Shown one piece after another: positions 11,230-22,765 of a stretch of 64,000 bases of DNA (position 1 is the first letter of the stretch; each line of letters begins with the position of its first letter). The stretch is from Tanypteryx hageni (lineage: Eukaryota; Arthropoda; Insecta; Odonata; Petaluridae), in contig CM054116.1 in the NCBI GenBank assembly GCA_028673005.1, positions 33,576,854-33,640,853 of the forward strand, read 5' to 3'. Under the pieces are notes generated by a model. It was not told the DNA's origin, made no database searches, and saw only the letters and a list, made by a program, of their open reading frames with translations. The translations under genes and the position numbers were made by a program.

Positions 11230-11345
11230 CAGCGGTCCCCAACCTTTTTCACTTCGCGAACCCCTTGAGCTAACCTATTTCTCGTTGCCAACCCTTTGGA
11301 TTAAACTTTTATATTCGCTAACCTCTTGAGTTGCCCTTTATAATG
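11230..11345 (+). mobile_element. hAT left end
   Basis: CAGCGGTCCCCAACCTTTTT followed by short degenerate repeats of 'cgctaaccycttgagtt' type, as in many hAT MITEs. Its partner end was not found. The similar right end at 15321 has a different 8 bp flank (gtttatac against tattagag). Confidence 0.45.
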
Positions 11346-11544
11346 GAGAGTAAATTTTGTAGTTTATATAGCACATAGTATGTAACGTCCACAATAAAAT
11401 CAGAATCTCTGACATTGCCATCAGTTTCTAGTTAGTACCCTGTAAAATTCAAATATAATAATTCTGAAATGTCCGTCTGTCACGGTACTTTTGGACATTT
11501 TACAATGGAATTAAGAGCTGAACTTTTCACAATCGTTAAACCCC

Positions 11545-11690
11545 CATGGGGTGGTACCTAGAAAAATCAAACATCCCGGAAAAAGTCCCGGATTCGACTC
11601 CGGGAGGCGATTGTATTTTCCCATAAGTTTACACGGAATTTTCGATTTTCCAGGGTGCAAGATTGTTTTCTTTCATTCATCAAAATACGT
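11545..11690 (+). repeat. S1 SINE-like fragment
   Basis: It contains GATTCGACTCC (11591-11601), which sits in a T-arm-like CCCGGA..TCCGGG stem. 'ttttcccataagtttacacgg' and 'gattttccagggtgcaag' follow, parallel to the S1 copies at 1 and 35800. Confidence 0.45.
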
Positions 11691-11752
11691 ACATATGGAC
11701 CAATTTTCTCCGTTTTTGCTTTATTCGACGTCTATTAAGCCTTCAAATAGAC

Positions 11753-14097
11753 CGGCGTTTCCCAAACTGTGATCCGCGGAACATAGTGTTCCGTGAGATG
11801 TTAATAGGTGTTCCGCGAAAAAAATCGATGCTAGCGATATTTCTTCTTCTAAAATTTATATTTAAAAAATATACGTTTATGTAAGAAAAATACTAAACGT
11901 ATTTATATAGTTGTTCTTATTATTACGCGATGACCTGCTTTTAAGAAATGGTGTGCCATACCCGAGAATGCCAAAAAGTTGCATGAGAGATCACCTGATG
12001 CATGAATACATGGCGTTCGATCTGCGCCCTGATGCATAGGCAGCATTTACCAACTAATTGATTTATGTCGTCTATTCGATGATCGCTCCATATCCCATCT
12101 AGGCCTCATTTAAAACTATTTCTTCGTGGAATATATCACATTTTAAAAAGTTATTGTGTGATTTAAAGCGTTTATATAATTGCGTTACTTATAAGGTGAG
12201 TAAATATTAATGTTTTTATATGGCTACATTTGTTTATAATCTAACCAAATAATGTAAAACTTGTAAAAATAGATTATTATAAATTTTTAGACAATATTAT
12301 TACATAAAACCCATCCCGCCGACTCTTTCGAATTGTGGAAGAACGGTTGTATTGGAAGGGGGATGAAAGGGGCAGTGGCGAAGGTTGGAAATTAGTAATA
12401 CCCTCCGAGGATCGAGTTCGTATTCTTGAAGGAAATCACTCTTCGCCACATGCGGGTCATTTAGGTTATTTTTCGGAAAATCCGAAATTTTTATTTTTGG
12501 CCTAAGCTTTGTAGGGATGTTAGCAAGTTCGTGCGTGAATGTAAACCTTGCCAACAGTATAAGCTGGAACAAAGGAAGCCTGCGGGTCTTGTGGACCCAC
12601 ACAGAATGACTCGCCCTTGGACGGTTGTCTGGTCAGACATAATCTGCCCCTTGCCATGATCACTTGGCGGGAATAGGTACCTGCTTGTCTTTCTGGACAC
12701 GTGTACTAGGTGGCTTATCGCGATTCCGCTGCGTTTGGTAAAGACGCATCACGTCGCTAAATATTTTCGCACGCACGTAATTAATCAGTGGGGTTGCCCG
12801 GAAATTATGATAACGGACAATGGCCCTCAGTATGATGGAAGAATTTTTAAAAGTGTTAGAAAATTGTTCGGGGTGAGGCTGTGCTATACAGCGCCATATT
12901 TACCTCAGGCAAATCCTTGCGAAAGATCGAATAGAACCCTGAAGACAATGATTTTCATATTCAGTAATAATTCTCAAAGGGACGTGCAATTATCTGATTT
13001 GATGTTGCCTTAGGGAGCGCGGTATCAGAAACGACGGGCTTTTCTCCTGCGATGCTGTATTTTGGAAGAGAGCTTCGGAAAGCTAGCGATGTTTTGTGAC
13101 ACCGAAGTGTGGGAGATGGAAGAGTTTCAGGCGCGAGAGTACTCAGATAAGCTTAGTTCTTCTCTTCAGGAAATATACAGAAAAGCCAAGATAGCGCAAG
13201 AAAAGGCATCTCAACTTCAGGCTCATTATTACAATCCTCGTCGCAGGGATGTAACTTTTACAAAGGACACTCTCGTATGGCGAAAGATCGTCCGCTGTCA
13301 AGTGCAGCTGACTTTACGACGCATAAATTAGCGCCAAAATACGTTGGTCCTTGTGTCATCGACCGGGAAATCTCTCTGTCTTTTTAACGACTATAGACCT
13401 CAGGGGGGAAATCTGCGGGAGAATGGCATTTCCGGGATCTGAAGACGATATTCTAAACGATCTTGGACGAAGTAAGATTTTTAAAAGATGATGATATCGG
13501 CAGAATAAGCGCAAGTGAGTGATTTAGCCGAAGATTTCTGAGGGAAATACAAAAACCACTTTAATTCATCCTCTGCCCCTTTCCCTTCAACCCGAGTGCA
13601 AGCAGGTTGTCTGTTCTTTTCACCTTGCACTGGCACCCAGGTTTGTTATTTTCCATTAGTTTAGGTTCCCTTTTGTTATCGATCCCACGACCACCGACGA
13701 GGAAACCGAGGCAATTACGTTACAATATGAGGATCCGACTCACAATCAGCAACATTGATTATAATATTAAGCGTATATGCGATAAAAAGACACAAATACA
13801 CTGTTCTCATTAAAAATTTTGTTTATTTTTGTCATATTTTATAACAAAAAATGTAAAATGAAAAATTTTACGTTGTCTTTTTATATTTAGTTCTTTTTGT
13901 TCTGTTATAAAGTAAATAAAACGCATATGAATCAAATTTTGAACATTTCTTGCAGCAATTAATTCGTCTGTGAGATCATTTTTTGCTGTCTACTTTAATG
14001 CTAGCGCGCGTTACATCTCATGAGCTCCTGATGGTGTTCCGTCAATACATTATAATTAAAAAGGTGTTCCGTGGTCAAATAAGTTTGGGAAACCCTG
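11753..14097 (+). mobile_element. hAT-type element, 2.3 kb, carrying a gypsy fragment
   Basis: Left end CGGCGTTTCCCAAACT and right end (reverse complement) CAGGGTTTCCCAAACT form 16 bp terminal inverted repeats with 13 matches. Flanks aaatagac (11745-11752) and aaataaac (14098-14105) agree at 7 of 8. 'gtgttccgtg' or 'gtgttccg' words occur just inside both ends, as expected of one element. No hAT transposase was recognised. The middle is occupied by Ty3/gypsy pol sequence at 12340-13480. Confidence 0.7.
12340..13480 (+). pseudogene. Ty3/gypsy pol relic: integrase region
   Basis: Pieces in at least three frames follow the gypsy integrase order. First comes an HAGHLG and CKPCQQYK segment, the HHCC zinc-binding region near 12460-12570. 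The core domain follows, with its first Asp (SDII..PLP, about 12640), TDNGPQYDG (second Asp, about 12815), and a conserved NPCERSNRTLK (catalytic Glu, about 12915). Last come GREL-type and LAPKYVGP segments of the C-terminal region (13060-13370). Stops and frame changes near 12510, 12660, 13010 and 13330 make it nonfunctional. There are no LTRs, so it is a fragment, nested in the hAT element 11753-14097. Confidence 0.75.
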
Positions 14098-14109
14098 AAA
14101 TAAACGAAA

Positions 14110-14509
14110 GAATTGCGTTATTCGCTTCGCGCTTTTTATAAAGAATCAAAATTATTGTTGTAGCAACGTCAAACAAAAAATTGCAACGCAAATAATTGCA
14201 GATAATTATCATTCGGTAAACTGCGTGTGGACTGAGGGCGTTTTAAACGATTGACTAAAATAAAAAAATCTCCTTTCTTTATTTCATTACTGGAATATTA
14301 CCTTTTTCGTAAGTAAAATCATTATATTTTACATATTTAATGTTTATTAACGCAAATAGGCCTACGCATCAGTTTGAAATTTGATGATAACACATTGTGA
14401 ACCACCTACAAAAATATTGTGTTCGTAACAATTCACGAGTTAAAAATGAAATAAATGGTTAAATTAATTATATATGAAAAAAAACAGCAGTCGTTGTTCG
14501 ATACTTTAG
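14110..14509. other. unassigned stretch
   Basis: About 400 bases between the hAT element and M1 copy 3. No feature was recognised. Confidence 0.4.
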
Positions 14510-15138
14510 GAAATACGTTTTGAGGTCCCATGAAGACGTTTGGATCATTTTCTCGGTGATGTCTGCGTGTGTGTATGTGATAGCTTTTTTGTGGGTGCTC
14601 TAACTCAAAAACTATTAATCAAGTCAACGCAAAATTTTATATTTAACATTTTTATGACAGTCACAAGAACTGATTAGTTTTTGGTAAAAATCAGTCAATC
14701 GGATGTGGTTGTTTACTCTTGTCACTTATCCGTTATTTTGAAATATTTGCTTCAATATTTGATATATGTAAAATTGTACTGGAATAAAAGTTGTATGAAA
14801 TTTAATTTTCTACAACCTTTGTTTGAAACATTTATCCATATAATGCATTGTTTAAGAGATATCTTATATTTTTAGTTGCCTCCACCACGCCACCTACCGA
14901 CGACTATTGTTAACAATTGACGCTTAGTTACGTCTTAGTAACGCTTCTTTTTGTTTTCTTAATTGTTGGAGCTTTGTGGCTATATCCAATATCAGAAGGC
15001 TATGGTTTGAGTTTATTTCTGTTCTTCGTAGTCTAAAATTTTCTCGGTTTCTTAAAATATTTATTATTATGTAACCTAATTGGAATTTTTAGAAATATTA
15101 CAGATATGGAGAAAGTAATGTGGTGGCCACATCAGATT
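14510..15138 (+). mobile_element. M1 element, copy 3, 5'-truncated
   Basis: It begins at 'aaatacgttttgaggtccc', about 90 bases into the consensus, and ends 'tatggagaaagtaatgtggtggccacatcag'. It is close to the copies at 9509 and 36401 throughout. Confidence 0.7.
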
Positions 15139-15194
15139 TTTAAAATTAATTTTCATAAATGAAGGGGGAAGTTTAAAGACGTGAACACCCTCCC

Positions 15195-15321
15195 TAGGCT
15201 ACGCCGCTGTTATTCTGGTAAGAAAGATGATCCTTAAAAATATTTATTTTAAAGAGGGGGTTCGCGATATTTGGATTTTCATGAAAGGGTTTCGCGGAAT
15301 GAAAAAGTTTGGGAACCACTG
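15195..15321 (-). mobile_element. two hAT-like right ends
   Basis: Reverse complements of 15195-15213 (CAGCGGCGTAGCCTAGG) and of 15302-15321 (CAGTGGTTCCCAAACTTTTT) look like hAT termini. The second is followed inside by cgcg-containing words that match the end at 11230. No partner ends with matching 8 bp flanks were found. Confidence 0.4.
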
Positions 15322-15329
15322 GTTTATAC

Positions 15330-17490
15330 GAATTTGCAAGGGTTTTATAGGTACTTTCATAAGAAAGATTCACCCTTGGCTTGTCTTCAAATTTTATAGT
15401 CTACTAAGATCGTTTTTGTCTGCTGACGATGATAACGCAATTGTTGGAATAAGTACGAAAAAAAGTTTTCAATACAGCCACGTATTAATCATACTCAGAC
15501 TAGCTCGTACTACGGATGAAATTCCTGCATACTCTTGTCAATGCGTATGCGTGGAACCAGAAAAATTGCCGGCGCGGTATCACCAATCGTGAGAACTAAC
15601 CTGAGAGCAACATGTGATCTTGAGAGTTCCCTTCCAAAGAATCCCGCTAAACCGATAAATAAGCACGAATTTTTCTCCTTATCGCAGTTTGTACTTAAGC
15701 AATAGGAGTTTATATTTAAAATGCCACACTCTTGCGACATTATCAAATAAGTGTTCTTTCGAGAAATCAAACCCGCGTGCGCATCCAAAAATTCATCCAT
15801 TTTATAAAGCCTGAAGCCAGATTGTGCCAAGATAGATACCGATAATCGCCTCGCCGTGAGTCACGGCAGAAAAGTCTGGTATAGTTTCTCTCAACGCGAG
15901 ACGGGGTGCCACGATCTTGTTCATTCAGATGGCTGCTTCACGAGAGGTGTTCCACGAAAGCGTGCGCCGGGAACGTGGACCACGCTCCGCGTAAGCGCGC
16001 TGAAAAGCACGACGGCGCGGCGTTTTAAGCCAGAAAGAATTCTTGCAATCAAAAAGCTTTCATCTTCGTCGCGCGAAATGAAAACACGGATTGAAATCAT
16101 TTCTCTCGGCGACCGCAGTTTCTCTGATAAACATTCTAAACAAATCGTGGATTCAGAGTATACGACTGGGCGATAAAAATTACGCTATATTTACCCACCT
16201 TTCCCAATATTTACCGACTTCGAATCGAACGCCCAAATGTCTCATATCCCGATTTCATTAATATCTGTGGCTGGTACCGTTGGCGGAATCTGGGTGACTC
16301 TCGACTCGTGTGGAGGAAATATGAGATTACCCCCGACTGTGTTTTTTCCCCGACGTTTCCAATAAAGTCTCCTTTCCGAAGGGTTAGATATTTGTGGAGA
16401 TAGCTGCCTGGCAACCCACTAAAACCACTCGAGGCCGGCATCCAGTTGAGGATGCTTTAGCGTTAAAGAGAGCGAAATTGAAAATTGAGCATTCAATTAG
16501 TTTTTATGTGTTAACCTTATCTGTCGCGACCTTCAAATAGATAAAGTTTTGCCAGAGCGGAGGGGACATAATACCGTATTAATATATGATCACTCCTCAA
16601 TTTTTGCTTCCTTAAACAACTTAATTTTTTATATAACCACTATTTCGAGGTAAATAACAACGATACAAAAAGTTGGAACGTATATTAATGGATTCAAACT
16701 TTAATCCAGATTTGGTTTAGTTGTTTTAATCTTAAATCTTTAAATGAGCGATTAAACAAGAATATTTCGTGCCATCAACGCGTTTATTCCTCCACTATAC
16801 CATAAGTTTTTTCAGGTTGTCTTCCGCGTATATTTAAAACTATATTCCCGAGATGAAATTCATAAGATCTCTCTGATCGCCACAAAATCGTTAATAAACT
16901 AACTGCGCATTTCGGCCAATAGGTAGCTTTCTTTGTTGGAGGATCACTGATGATACTTCTGGTGGTTATCTGAGGGAACGTCACCATTATTGTCTTCCGC
17001 TTAATAATACTGATCGTTATCTCATTCTCATCTGTTCGAAGACACATAAGTTATCAGTCAAAATTCAGGGATTAACATACAAAGGTAGCCCACAGATATA
17101 AATTGAATTCGTTCAATAAATTTTAGCATTCATTCATTTGTATGGGAATGACCAAAGTTGTGATCAGCTAAGATAGAACGGTTAATGAATAGACGACGAT
17201 CAAACTTTGAAACGTTTTATTCATACGAAAAAAGAATACACATTGCAAATCGCATTCACATAATATCAATGCCCGTCTCTTCGTTTATTATCCAATTGGT
17301 TCATTCGTCGTCAGGATCGTTGTGTAATTTCATTTGATGCCACATTCGCCATAAAACTTTCATTTAAAATTATTGCAACTAAGTGGAGGAATATAAGCCG
17401 TCAGAATTCGATCCGATCGTGATAATTAAAACAAAATGTTTCAAAAGTTACGTTCGTTTTTTATCAATCATTTGAATAGGGGAGGGGTCT
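15330..17490. other. unassigned stretch
   Basis: About 2.2 kb. Open frames at 15510-15830, 15856-16176, 16211-16441 and 16784-17047 have no domain I recognise and no consistent coding signal. A segment at about 16900-16950 resembles 25880-25930 (gcgcat-tcggcc layout), which suggests a shared old repeat. Confidence 0.4.
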
Positions 17491-17545
17491 GGTTCCCGAC
17501 GTCGTGGGTTCTAATCCTGCCGAGGGCATGTTTGCATGTGCACAT
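17478..17545 (+). repeat. tRNA-like SINE fragment, tentative
   Basis: 'gtgggttctaatcctgcc' resembles a T-arm and B-box with one mismatch. It is followed by 'gagggcatgtttgcatgtgcac'. No second copy was found in the window. Confidence 0.25.
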
Positions 17546-17902
17546 CTTCTTTTATCGTTACACTTCTACAAAGTAGAAGGACATTAACGGCTGGTTATCA
17601 GTTAGTTAAAATAAAAAGTAATAAATAAACCCGAACCGATTGCGACATTAGGCAATCCTTAAGCATACACACCTGTATACTAATAAAGCCATATCTAGTT
17701 TATTGTTTCAACGCTTCTTTCGAACTTATTATCATTCTGGCACAGTCGGAAGAACCGTTGAATTTTCTTTGTCCCCATTGTCGTTATCGATAAGGCAGTC
17801 AATTATCGTTCGGATCGATTTACTTGCCTCGCTTCCCCAATCTCACGCGAACAACGCGAGGCGAGTAAATCGATACGAAGGAAGACTGAATATAGGTATA
17901 AT

Positions 17903-17906
<4 letters not shown>

Positions 17907-17955
<49 letters not shown>
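17907..17955. repeat. (TA)n microsatellite
   Basis: About 24 uninterrupted TA units. Open frames on both strands through it encode alternating Tyr/Ile and are artefacts. Confidence 0.95.
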
Positions 17956-17958
<3 letters not shown>

Positions 17959-17959
17959 C

Positions 17960-19575
17960 AAACACACGCACATATATCCATCCCTCTCCCCTCTGTAATT
18001 TCCCACCCTTCTCTCCACCAATTCACACCCACCTTCCCTCCGTGCCCATAAAAGCGACTCAATATTGGGACTATCGGTTGGTTATTTGTTGGCTTAGCTG
18101 TCCACTCGTTTCGGGACCAGACGTCCATTAATTATCTCCCTTTACGAGCAACAATTAACTATCTGACGTTGCCGCGGAGATGAATCGACTTTTAGCGCGT
18201 CTCCCTTTCTCTGGGCCTTTAACCCACCTCATTGCTCTCTCCATCTCCCCCTCTCTCTCTTTCATTATCGCCCACCTCTCTCCTCCAACCTCCGATAAAT
18301 AGCCCAATCGAATACCTCCGCTTTGTCCTCATTGAACTTGACTCTTTTTCTTTTAAAAACGATTTTTTATGGGAAAGGTTAAAATGTATGTTAAATACGC
18401 ATTCATTCGATTCATTGATGTTATCTTATTACGTACCATTTAATTCGATATTTTATCATGCGCGTATTATAGAACGAACGATAGCGATAAAAACGATGAG
18501 ATTTTCTCATGAATAAAGCGGTTGCAAAATGTTGGAATGTCTTTGCGAACATGTTGGCGGCATTGGTTATCGTGCGATAAATCCCTTCACAAAAAAATGG
18601 CATCGAATTAAATTAAAATGAATATAAAAATATTAAAATCACTTCGTAAATCTCTAGATCAATCCTCGCAGAGAGAGTTAATTGGAAGGCGTTTCGTTTA
18701 ATTTTACGTTGGTAATTGGACCGAAAATAACGAGATTCGCCATCGAAGCGATGCTATCGAAAATCAAGCTTAATTAGGGCAAAGTTTAGTTGATTTACAC
18801 TTGGTGGTTGAAACATGGAGAACATGGTTTGAAGTTGGTCATCATTCACCTTGCTGTGTTCGTGTTAAAATTTAAGTACTGCGCGCAATTTACAACAAAC
18901 GTCGATGTCAAAAGGTATATTCTCGCTCATAGTTGAAGAATTCCGCTTCTTTTCGTCCAGGAAGAGTTATTGGCTGTTTAGGAGGTTTTTATGTGTCCTC
19001 ATACGGCAATTGCGTCTTCAACTTTAGAGACATTATGGTGTTTGAGGTGGAGTTAATGATGTGGCGGTCGGAACGAGGGAAAAGTCTGCCCGATTTCGTG
19101 AAGGATCACATGAGCGTAATAAGACCTGGCAGAAATTTTATTACTATAGCTGCCAAATTAATGTTTATTCCGCGAGGAGAATATTCGAGAGAGGGAGGAA
19201 AGAGCAAATTATTTTATTTTTAAACAAACTTTTTACTGCCGAAAGTTGATATTTTTTAACATTATGCGTTTTACTATTTTTAATTTTGCTACCACCTTAA
19301 AATCCAAGTGTCTATTGTTTAAATAGCATCAGAGAAACCTTTGCTGCAATGGAATGCGAAAGTTTTTTTGCTTTAGATCCATTATAATTTTAATATGGTT
19401 TGAGATTGAAAGTTTTATAAAATTTTATATGAAATAACAGTAGATCCTTGTTAAAAATTAGTGCTGTTTTTATAATTCATCATGCATCACTTCGTTAAAA
19501 AAAGATGATCTCAGGTTAATATAAAGAGCGGGGTTTCATTGAAATTCGTCCTAACAGAGGGGTTTAGAAATACGC
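17960..19575. other. unassigned stretch
   Basis: Pyrimidine-rich near 17980-18030 and 18225-18290, otherwise mixed. Short open frames (for example 18933-19223) have no recognisable domain. Confidence 0.4.
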
Positions 19576-20043
19576 CATAATATAGGGGAACACGGGATAA
19601 TCACGGAAACGGGGTATCACCGGACAAAGCCTTGTTAATTAATGGCAAGGTTGGCATCACTGATTTTGGTTATGTGATGTCATCTAGTGACGGAGCAATG
19701 TCTGACGACAGCAGGTGGGCTGGAACTTGTGTCTGTTGTTGTGTTGTGGTTTTTTCAGTTTTAAAGTTTTAAGAACGAATGTGTGACTGTGGGAAAAGGT
19801 AAGTCGTTAACGTTTAAATGTGATGTATATATTCTTATTAAAGTGTAATTTATTGCCTACATTTTAGTATCACATTGAACTGAAAACTCAGACGTGTTAG
19901 CTAGTAGTAGAACGTAATAGGCCATAAGGAACGTTGGGGAAATACCGGACACTACACGGGTCTAATGGCGGACACCTTCCTGAATGTCCGGCATTACCCC
20001 AGCCATCTTTATTCATAAAATATGACATATTTTCAGGTCACTA

Positions 20044-21777
20044 TGGTGCGTGATTACGTGCGTAAAACTGAAAGGAGTACTTGGGAGTCTGCAGTTTTAA
20101 GTAGAGCGATAACAGCAGTTAGGAGAAATGACCCTCAGAGCAGCGGCAAAAGAATACGGGATACCTAATTCTACTCTGTCAGATAGAATTCAACAGCAGA
20201 ACTTCACCCCACCGACAACTGGTAGGAAACCAGTATTTGATAGAGAAATGGAAATTGAACTCAGAGATTACACCCTGCAAATGAGCGATTCTTTCTTCGG
20301 TCTAACACCACAAGTATTAAGAAACCTCGCATTGGAATTTGCAGAAAAAAATTCTATTAAAAATAATTTTGGCAAAGAAAAGAAAATGGCGGGTGTTGAT
20401 TGGATGTACTCGTTTTTGGACAGACATCCACAGCTTAGTATTCGTCAGCCTGAACCCACACGTTTGAACAGAGTCAGAGGTTTTAATAAGGAAGGGGTGT
20501 CACTGTTTTTTTAAAAACATTGAAACTGTTCTCGTTGAAAATCATCTCTCTCTTTCTAAAATATGCAATGTTAACGAGACTGCAATATCCACTGTCCAAA
20601 AACCCGGTAAAATCATAGCAAGGAAAGCACAAAAACAAGTTGGAAGTTCAGTAAGTGGAAAGAGAGGATCAACCACAACTGTTAGTGCGACTGGCTCTTT
20701 TGTTCCTCCGATGTTTGTTTTCAGGCGTAAACAAAAGTCAGATTTGTTAATGACAGGAGCTCCTACTGTATCTGTTTTTACGATTTCTGACTCAGGATGA
20801 AGCAATGAGGTTGTATTCGTTGACTGGCTGAGACATTTTGTATCATTTTCAGGAGCATCGGTGAACAACAAAGTCCTACTTTTACTAGATAACTATTCCA
20901 GCCACTGCAGCTTAAAAGCATGGATGCTGTGCAGAGACAACGGTGTAATTATGGTTTCATTACCACCACATTCATCTCACCGTATGCAGCCGTTAGATTT
21001 GACAGTGTTTGGGCCCCTTAAGAGAGCTTACGATAATGAATGTGATACTTATATGAAAATTACAGGGAAATGTATCACTCAATATCAAGTTGTGTCCATA
21101 TTTGGCAAGGCTTACAACAGAATGGCTGCCGTGGAAAAAGCGGTAAATGGATTTAAAGCCACGAGAATATTGCCCTTCAACATCAATATTTTTTCCGATG
21201 ATGATTTTCATAACTTGCCACCTGAAATACATAACATCCCTGCGCAGCTAAATTTGGCACCCGACCCATCTGTCGCTTCAATCTCCCTTCAACATCAAGA
21301 GTAGAAATTCATCAAATAGTCCCTAACCCACAATACTCTGTCCATAATAAAAAAACAAACCTCCGAAAACTTCACTCTCAGATATTGACTTCAACCCCAA
21401 AGAAGAACGAAATGGAAGAAAAAAAGAAGAGAACTATGAAGCAAGGAGGCGTAAAGCGGAAGTTGTATATGGATGAAAAATATGAATGTATTTCACAAGC
21501 GAAAGGGCACAATTTGTCTCAAAGAGGGAAAATGATAGCTAAGAGGCCTTTAAAGAGTTTTGCCAAAAAAGAAAGCTTTAGTGCCCTTATGAATGATTGG
21601 TTCTATATTTATTGCAACATAAGGTTTGTTCACTCTCCAAGTGAAGACTGGATTCAATGTTCAAAATGCGAGAGATGGTGCCACGAAGAATGTGCTCTGA
21701 AACGGCCTATGAAAAAAACATTTATTTGTGAAGAATGCAAAAAGGGAACCAACTACAGTGTTGTCATTCAAAGTTAA
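20044..21777 (+). pseudogene. pogo-superfamily transposase relic (HTH/CENP-B plus DDE plus zinc finger)
   Basis: The N-terminus is a psq-type helix-turn-helix (MVRDYVRKTERSTW, then TLRAAAKEYGIPNSTLSDRI). A CENP-B-like region follows (WMYSFLDRHPQLSIRQPEPT), then the DDE domain. The second Asp is in LLLLDNYSSH (about 20890) and the third in HRMQPLDLTVFGPLK (about 20998). At the first Asp the sequence reads CNVNETAI where the family has NVDET, so the catalytic residue is Asn (AAC, about 20569). The frame shifts near 20126, 20512 (a T-run) and 21299, with a TGA at about 20797. The C-terminus (21385-21777) is lysine-rich and ends in a PHD-like Cys/His cluster, DWIQCSKCERWCHEEC. Host jerky-like genes share this fold, but the breaks and terminal repeats point to a dead transposon. 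Confidence 0.85.
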
Positions 21778-22063
21778 GAACATAAATAGCTCAACACTTT
21801 GTCTTGTAATTAATAAATAAAAAAACTCCTTAAGCCAAAAAAAACAAGGATTAATAAATGAGCCCTTTTAGAATTCCAGCAGCTAGGCCAATTATTTATA
21901 TTCTGCCCTTCAACTTCACCACAGGATTATGTAGATGTAGTTTCATTGCCTTTTTCAGTCTTATTGTTAGTTTCTTCTTTGAGTTTCTGTTTTTTAGGCT
22001 GTGGTTAACAAATAAAAGAACTCCTTAAGCCAAAAAACAAGGGTTAATAAATGAGCCCAATAC

Positions 22064-22091
22064 ATTTCACCCACAATGTGGGCATCTTCAG
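22064..22091 (-). ncRNA. hammerhead-like motif in the Penelope-like element
   Basis: The minus strand reads CTGAAGA, then a stem-loop CCCAC-ATT-GTGGG, then TGAAAT. This is the CUGANGA ... stem II ... GAAA arrangement of the hammerhead core reported from Penelope-like pseudo-LTRs. The base of stem II is weak (G-U and U-G wobbles), and I did not find clear stems I and III, so activity is doubtful. Confidence 0.35.
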
Positions 22092-22203
22092 GGGCAATCT
22101 GACAAGGCAGCGACCAGAGGTCAACTGTGAGGAGATGAAAGGATAGTACAATGAGGGAGAACGAAAGAAAAAACTGAAAAACGAAAAGTTTGTGGCGTGT
22201 ATT

Positions 22204-22725
22204 TTACTCTTGTTTGGCGAGTCTATAAAGAGTCTTATTGAAATCAGTGTCAGTGTTCATCAGAGTGTCGAGATTTTTATAAATGTGTAGGTTTTCCAAA
22301 GAATCTAGGGAATTATTGGTTGAAGTTATTAATTTCAAATATTCTAAATGTATACTATGGCCGGTTTTGAAAATGTGGTTTGCGACACTTGATTTATCAA
22401 ATCGATTATGTTTATAGTGTGCGAGATGTTCCTTAAAACGTGTAACCAGTTTTCTTCTAATTTGGCCTATATATTGTTTGGGACAGTGTGAACACTCTAT
22501 TTTATAAATTCCTGATTTATCTAAGGTATCAGTTTTGTCTTTCGTACTGCCTAGTAGATTTTTTAATTTGTATGGATTCGTGTATGCTATTGTAAATTTA
22601 TTTTGTTTGAAAATTTTGTCGAAGCCCTTATTCAACGCTGGAAAAAATGATAGTTTTATATATTTGTTGTCTTTTTTATTTTTTATTTGGTGAGTGGTAA
22701 AGTTTAATAAAGTTTTTTTTTTCAT
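22204..22725 (-). CDS. Penelope-like element GIY-YIG endonuclease domain (partial)
   Basis: An open frame of 173 residues matching the C-terminal nuclease of Penelope-like retroelements, which nicks target DNA to prime reverse transcription. GIY is at residues 72-74 (SGIYKIECSHCPKQYIGQ) and YIG at 85-87. The CxxC pair C78/C81 inside the module and the Penelope-type R-x(n)-R-x(2)-EH helix (TRFKEH, 95-100) are present, as is a conserved SVANHIFKTGHSI segment (113-125). The ATG at 22725 directly abuts the flanking repeat, and the upstream RT domain is missing, so this is a truncated protein rather than a complete ORF. There is no stop or frameshift within the surviving part. Confidence 0.85.
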   Translation of the reverse strand: MKKKTLLNFTTHQIKNKKDNKYIKLSFFPALNKGFDKIFKQNKFTIAYTNPYKLKNLLGSTKDKTDTLDKSGIYKIECSHCPKQYIGQIRRKLVTRFKEHLAHYKHNRFDKSSVANHIFKTGHSIHLEYLKLITSTNNSLDSLENLHIYKNLDTLMNTDTDFNKTLYRLAKQE

Positions 22726-22765
22726 TTATTAATCCTTGTATTTTTGGCTTAAGGAGTTCTTTTAT

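Larger units (their letters stand above)
21818..22765 (-). mobile_element. Penelope-like element fragment with inverted flanking repeats
   Basis: A repeat of the type 'ctccttaagccaaaaa..acaagg.ttaataaatga' occurs in plus orientation at 21823-21862 and 22018-22055, and inverted at 22723-22763. Penelope-like elements commonly carry such pseudo-LTRs in direct or inverted arrangement. Between the repeats lies the minus-strand GIY-YIG domain. The reverse transcriptase part is absent. It interrupts the pogo-like element. Confidence 0.7.

Noticed and set aside
11230..15321. A single 4.1 kb hAT element joining the ends at 11230 and 15321
   Set aside because: The ends look alike, but the 8 bp flanks tattagag and gtttatac do not match, and a complete hAT element with its own duplication lies between.
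15227..16441. Open frames near 15.2-16.4 kb as a possible host exon cluster
   Set aside because: No shared strand, no splice-consistent arrangement and no recognisable domain. The first also overlaps a hAT end.
17703..18131. Open frames on both strands at 17.7-18.1 kb
   Set aside because: They are held open by the (TA)n run. No coding features lie outside it.
20044..21777. A host jerky/tigger-derived gene
   Set aside because: Several frameshifts, an internal stop, terminal inverted repeats and TA flanks fit a dead transposon better.
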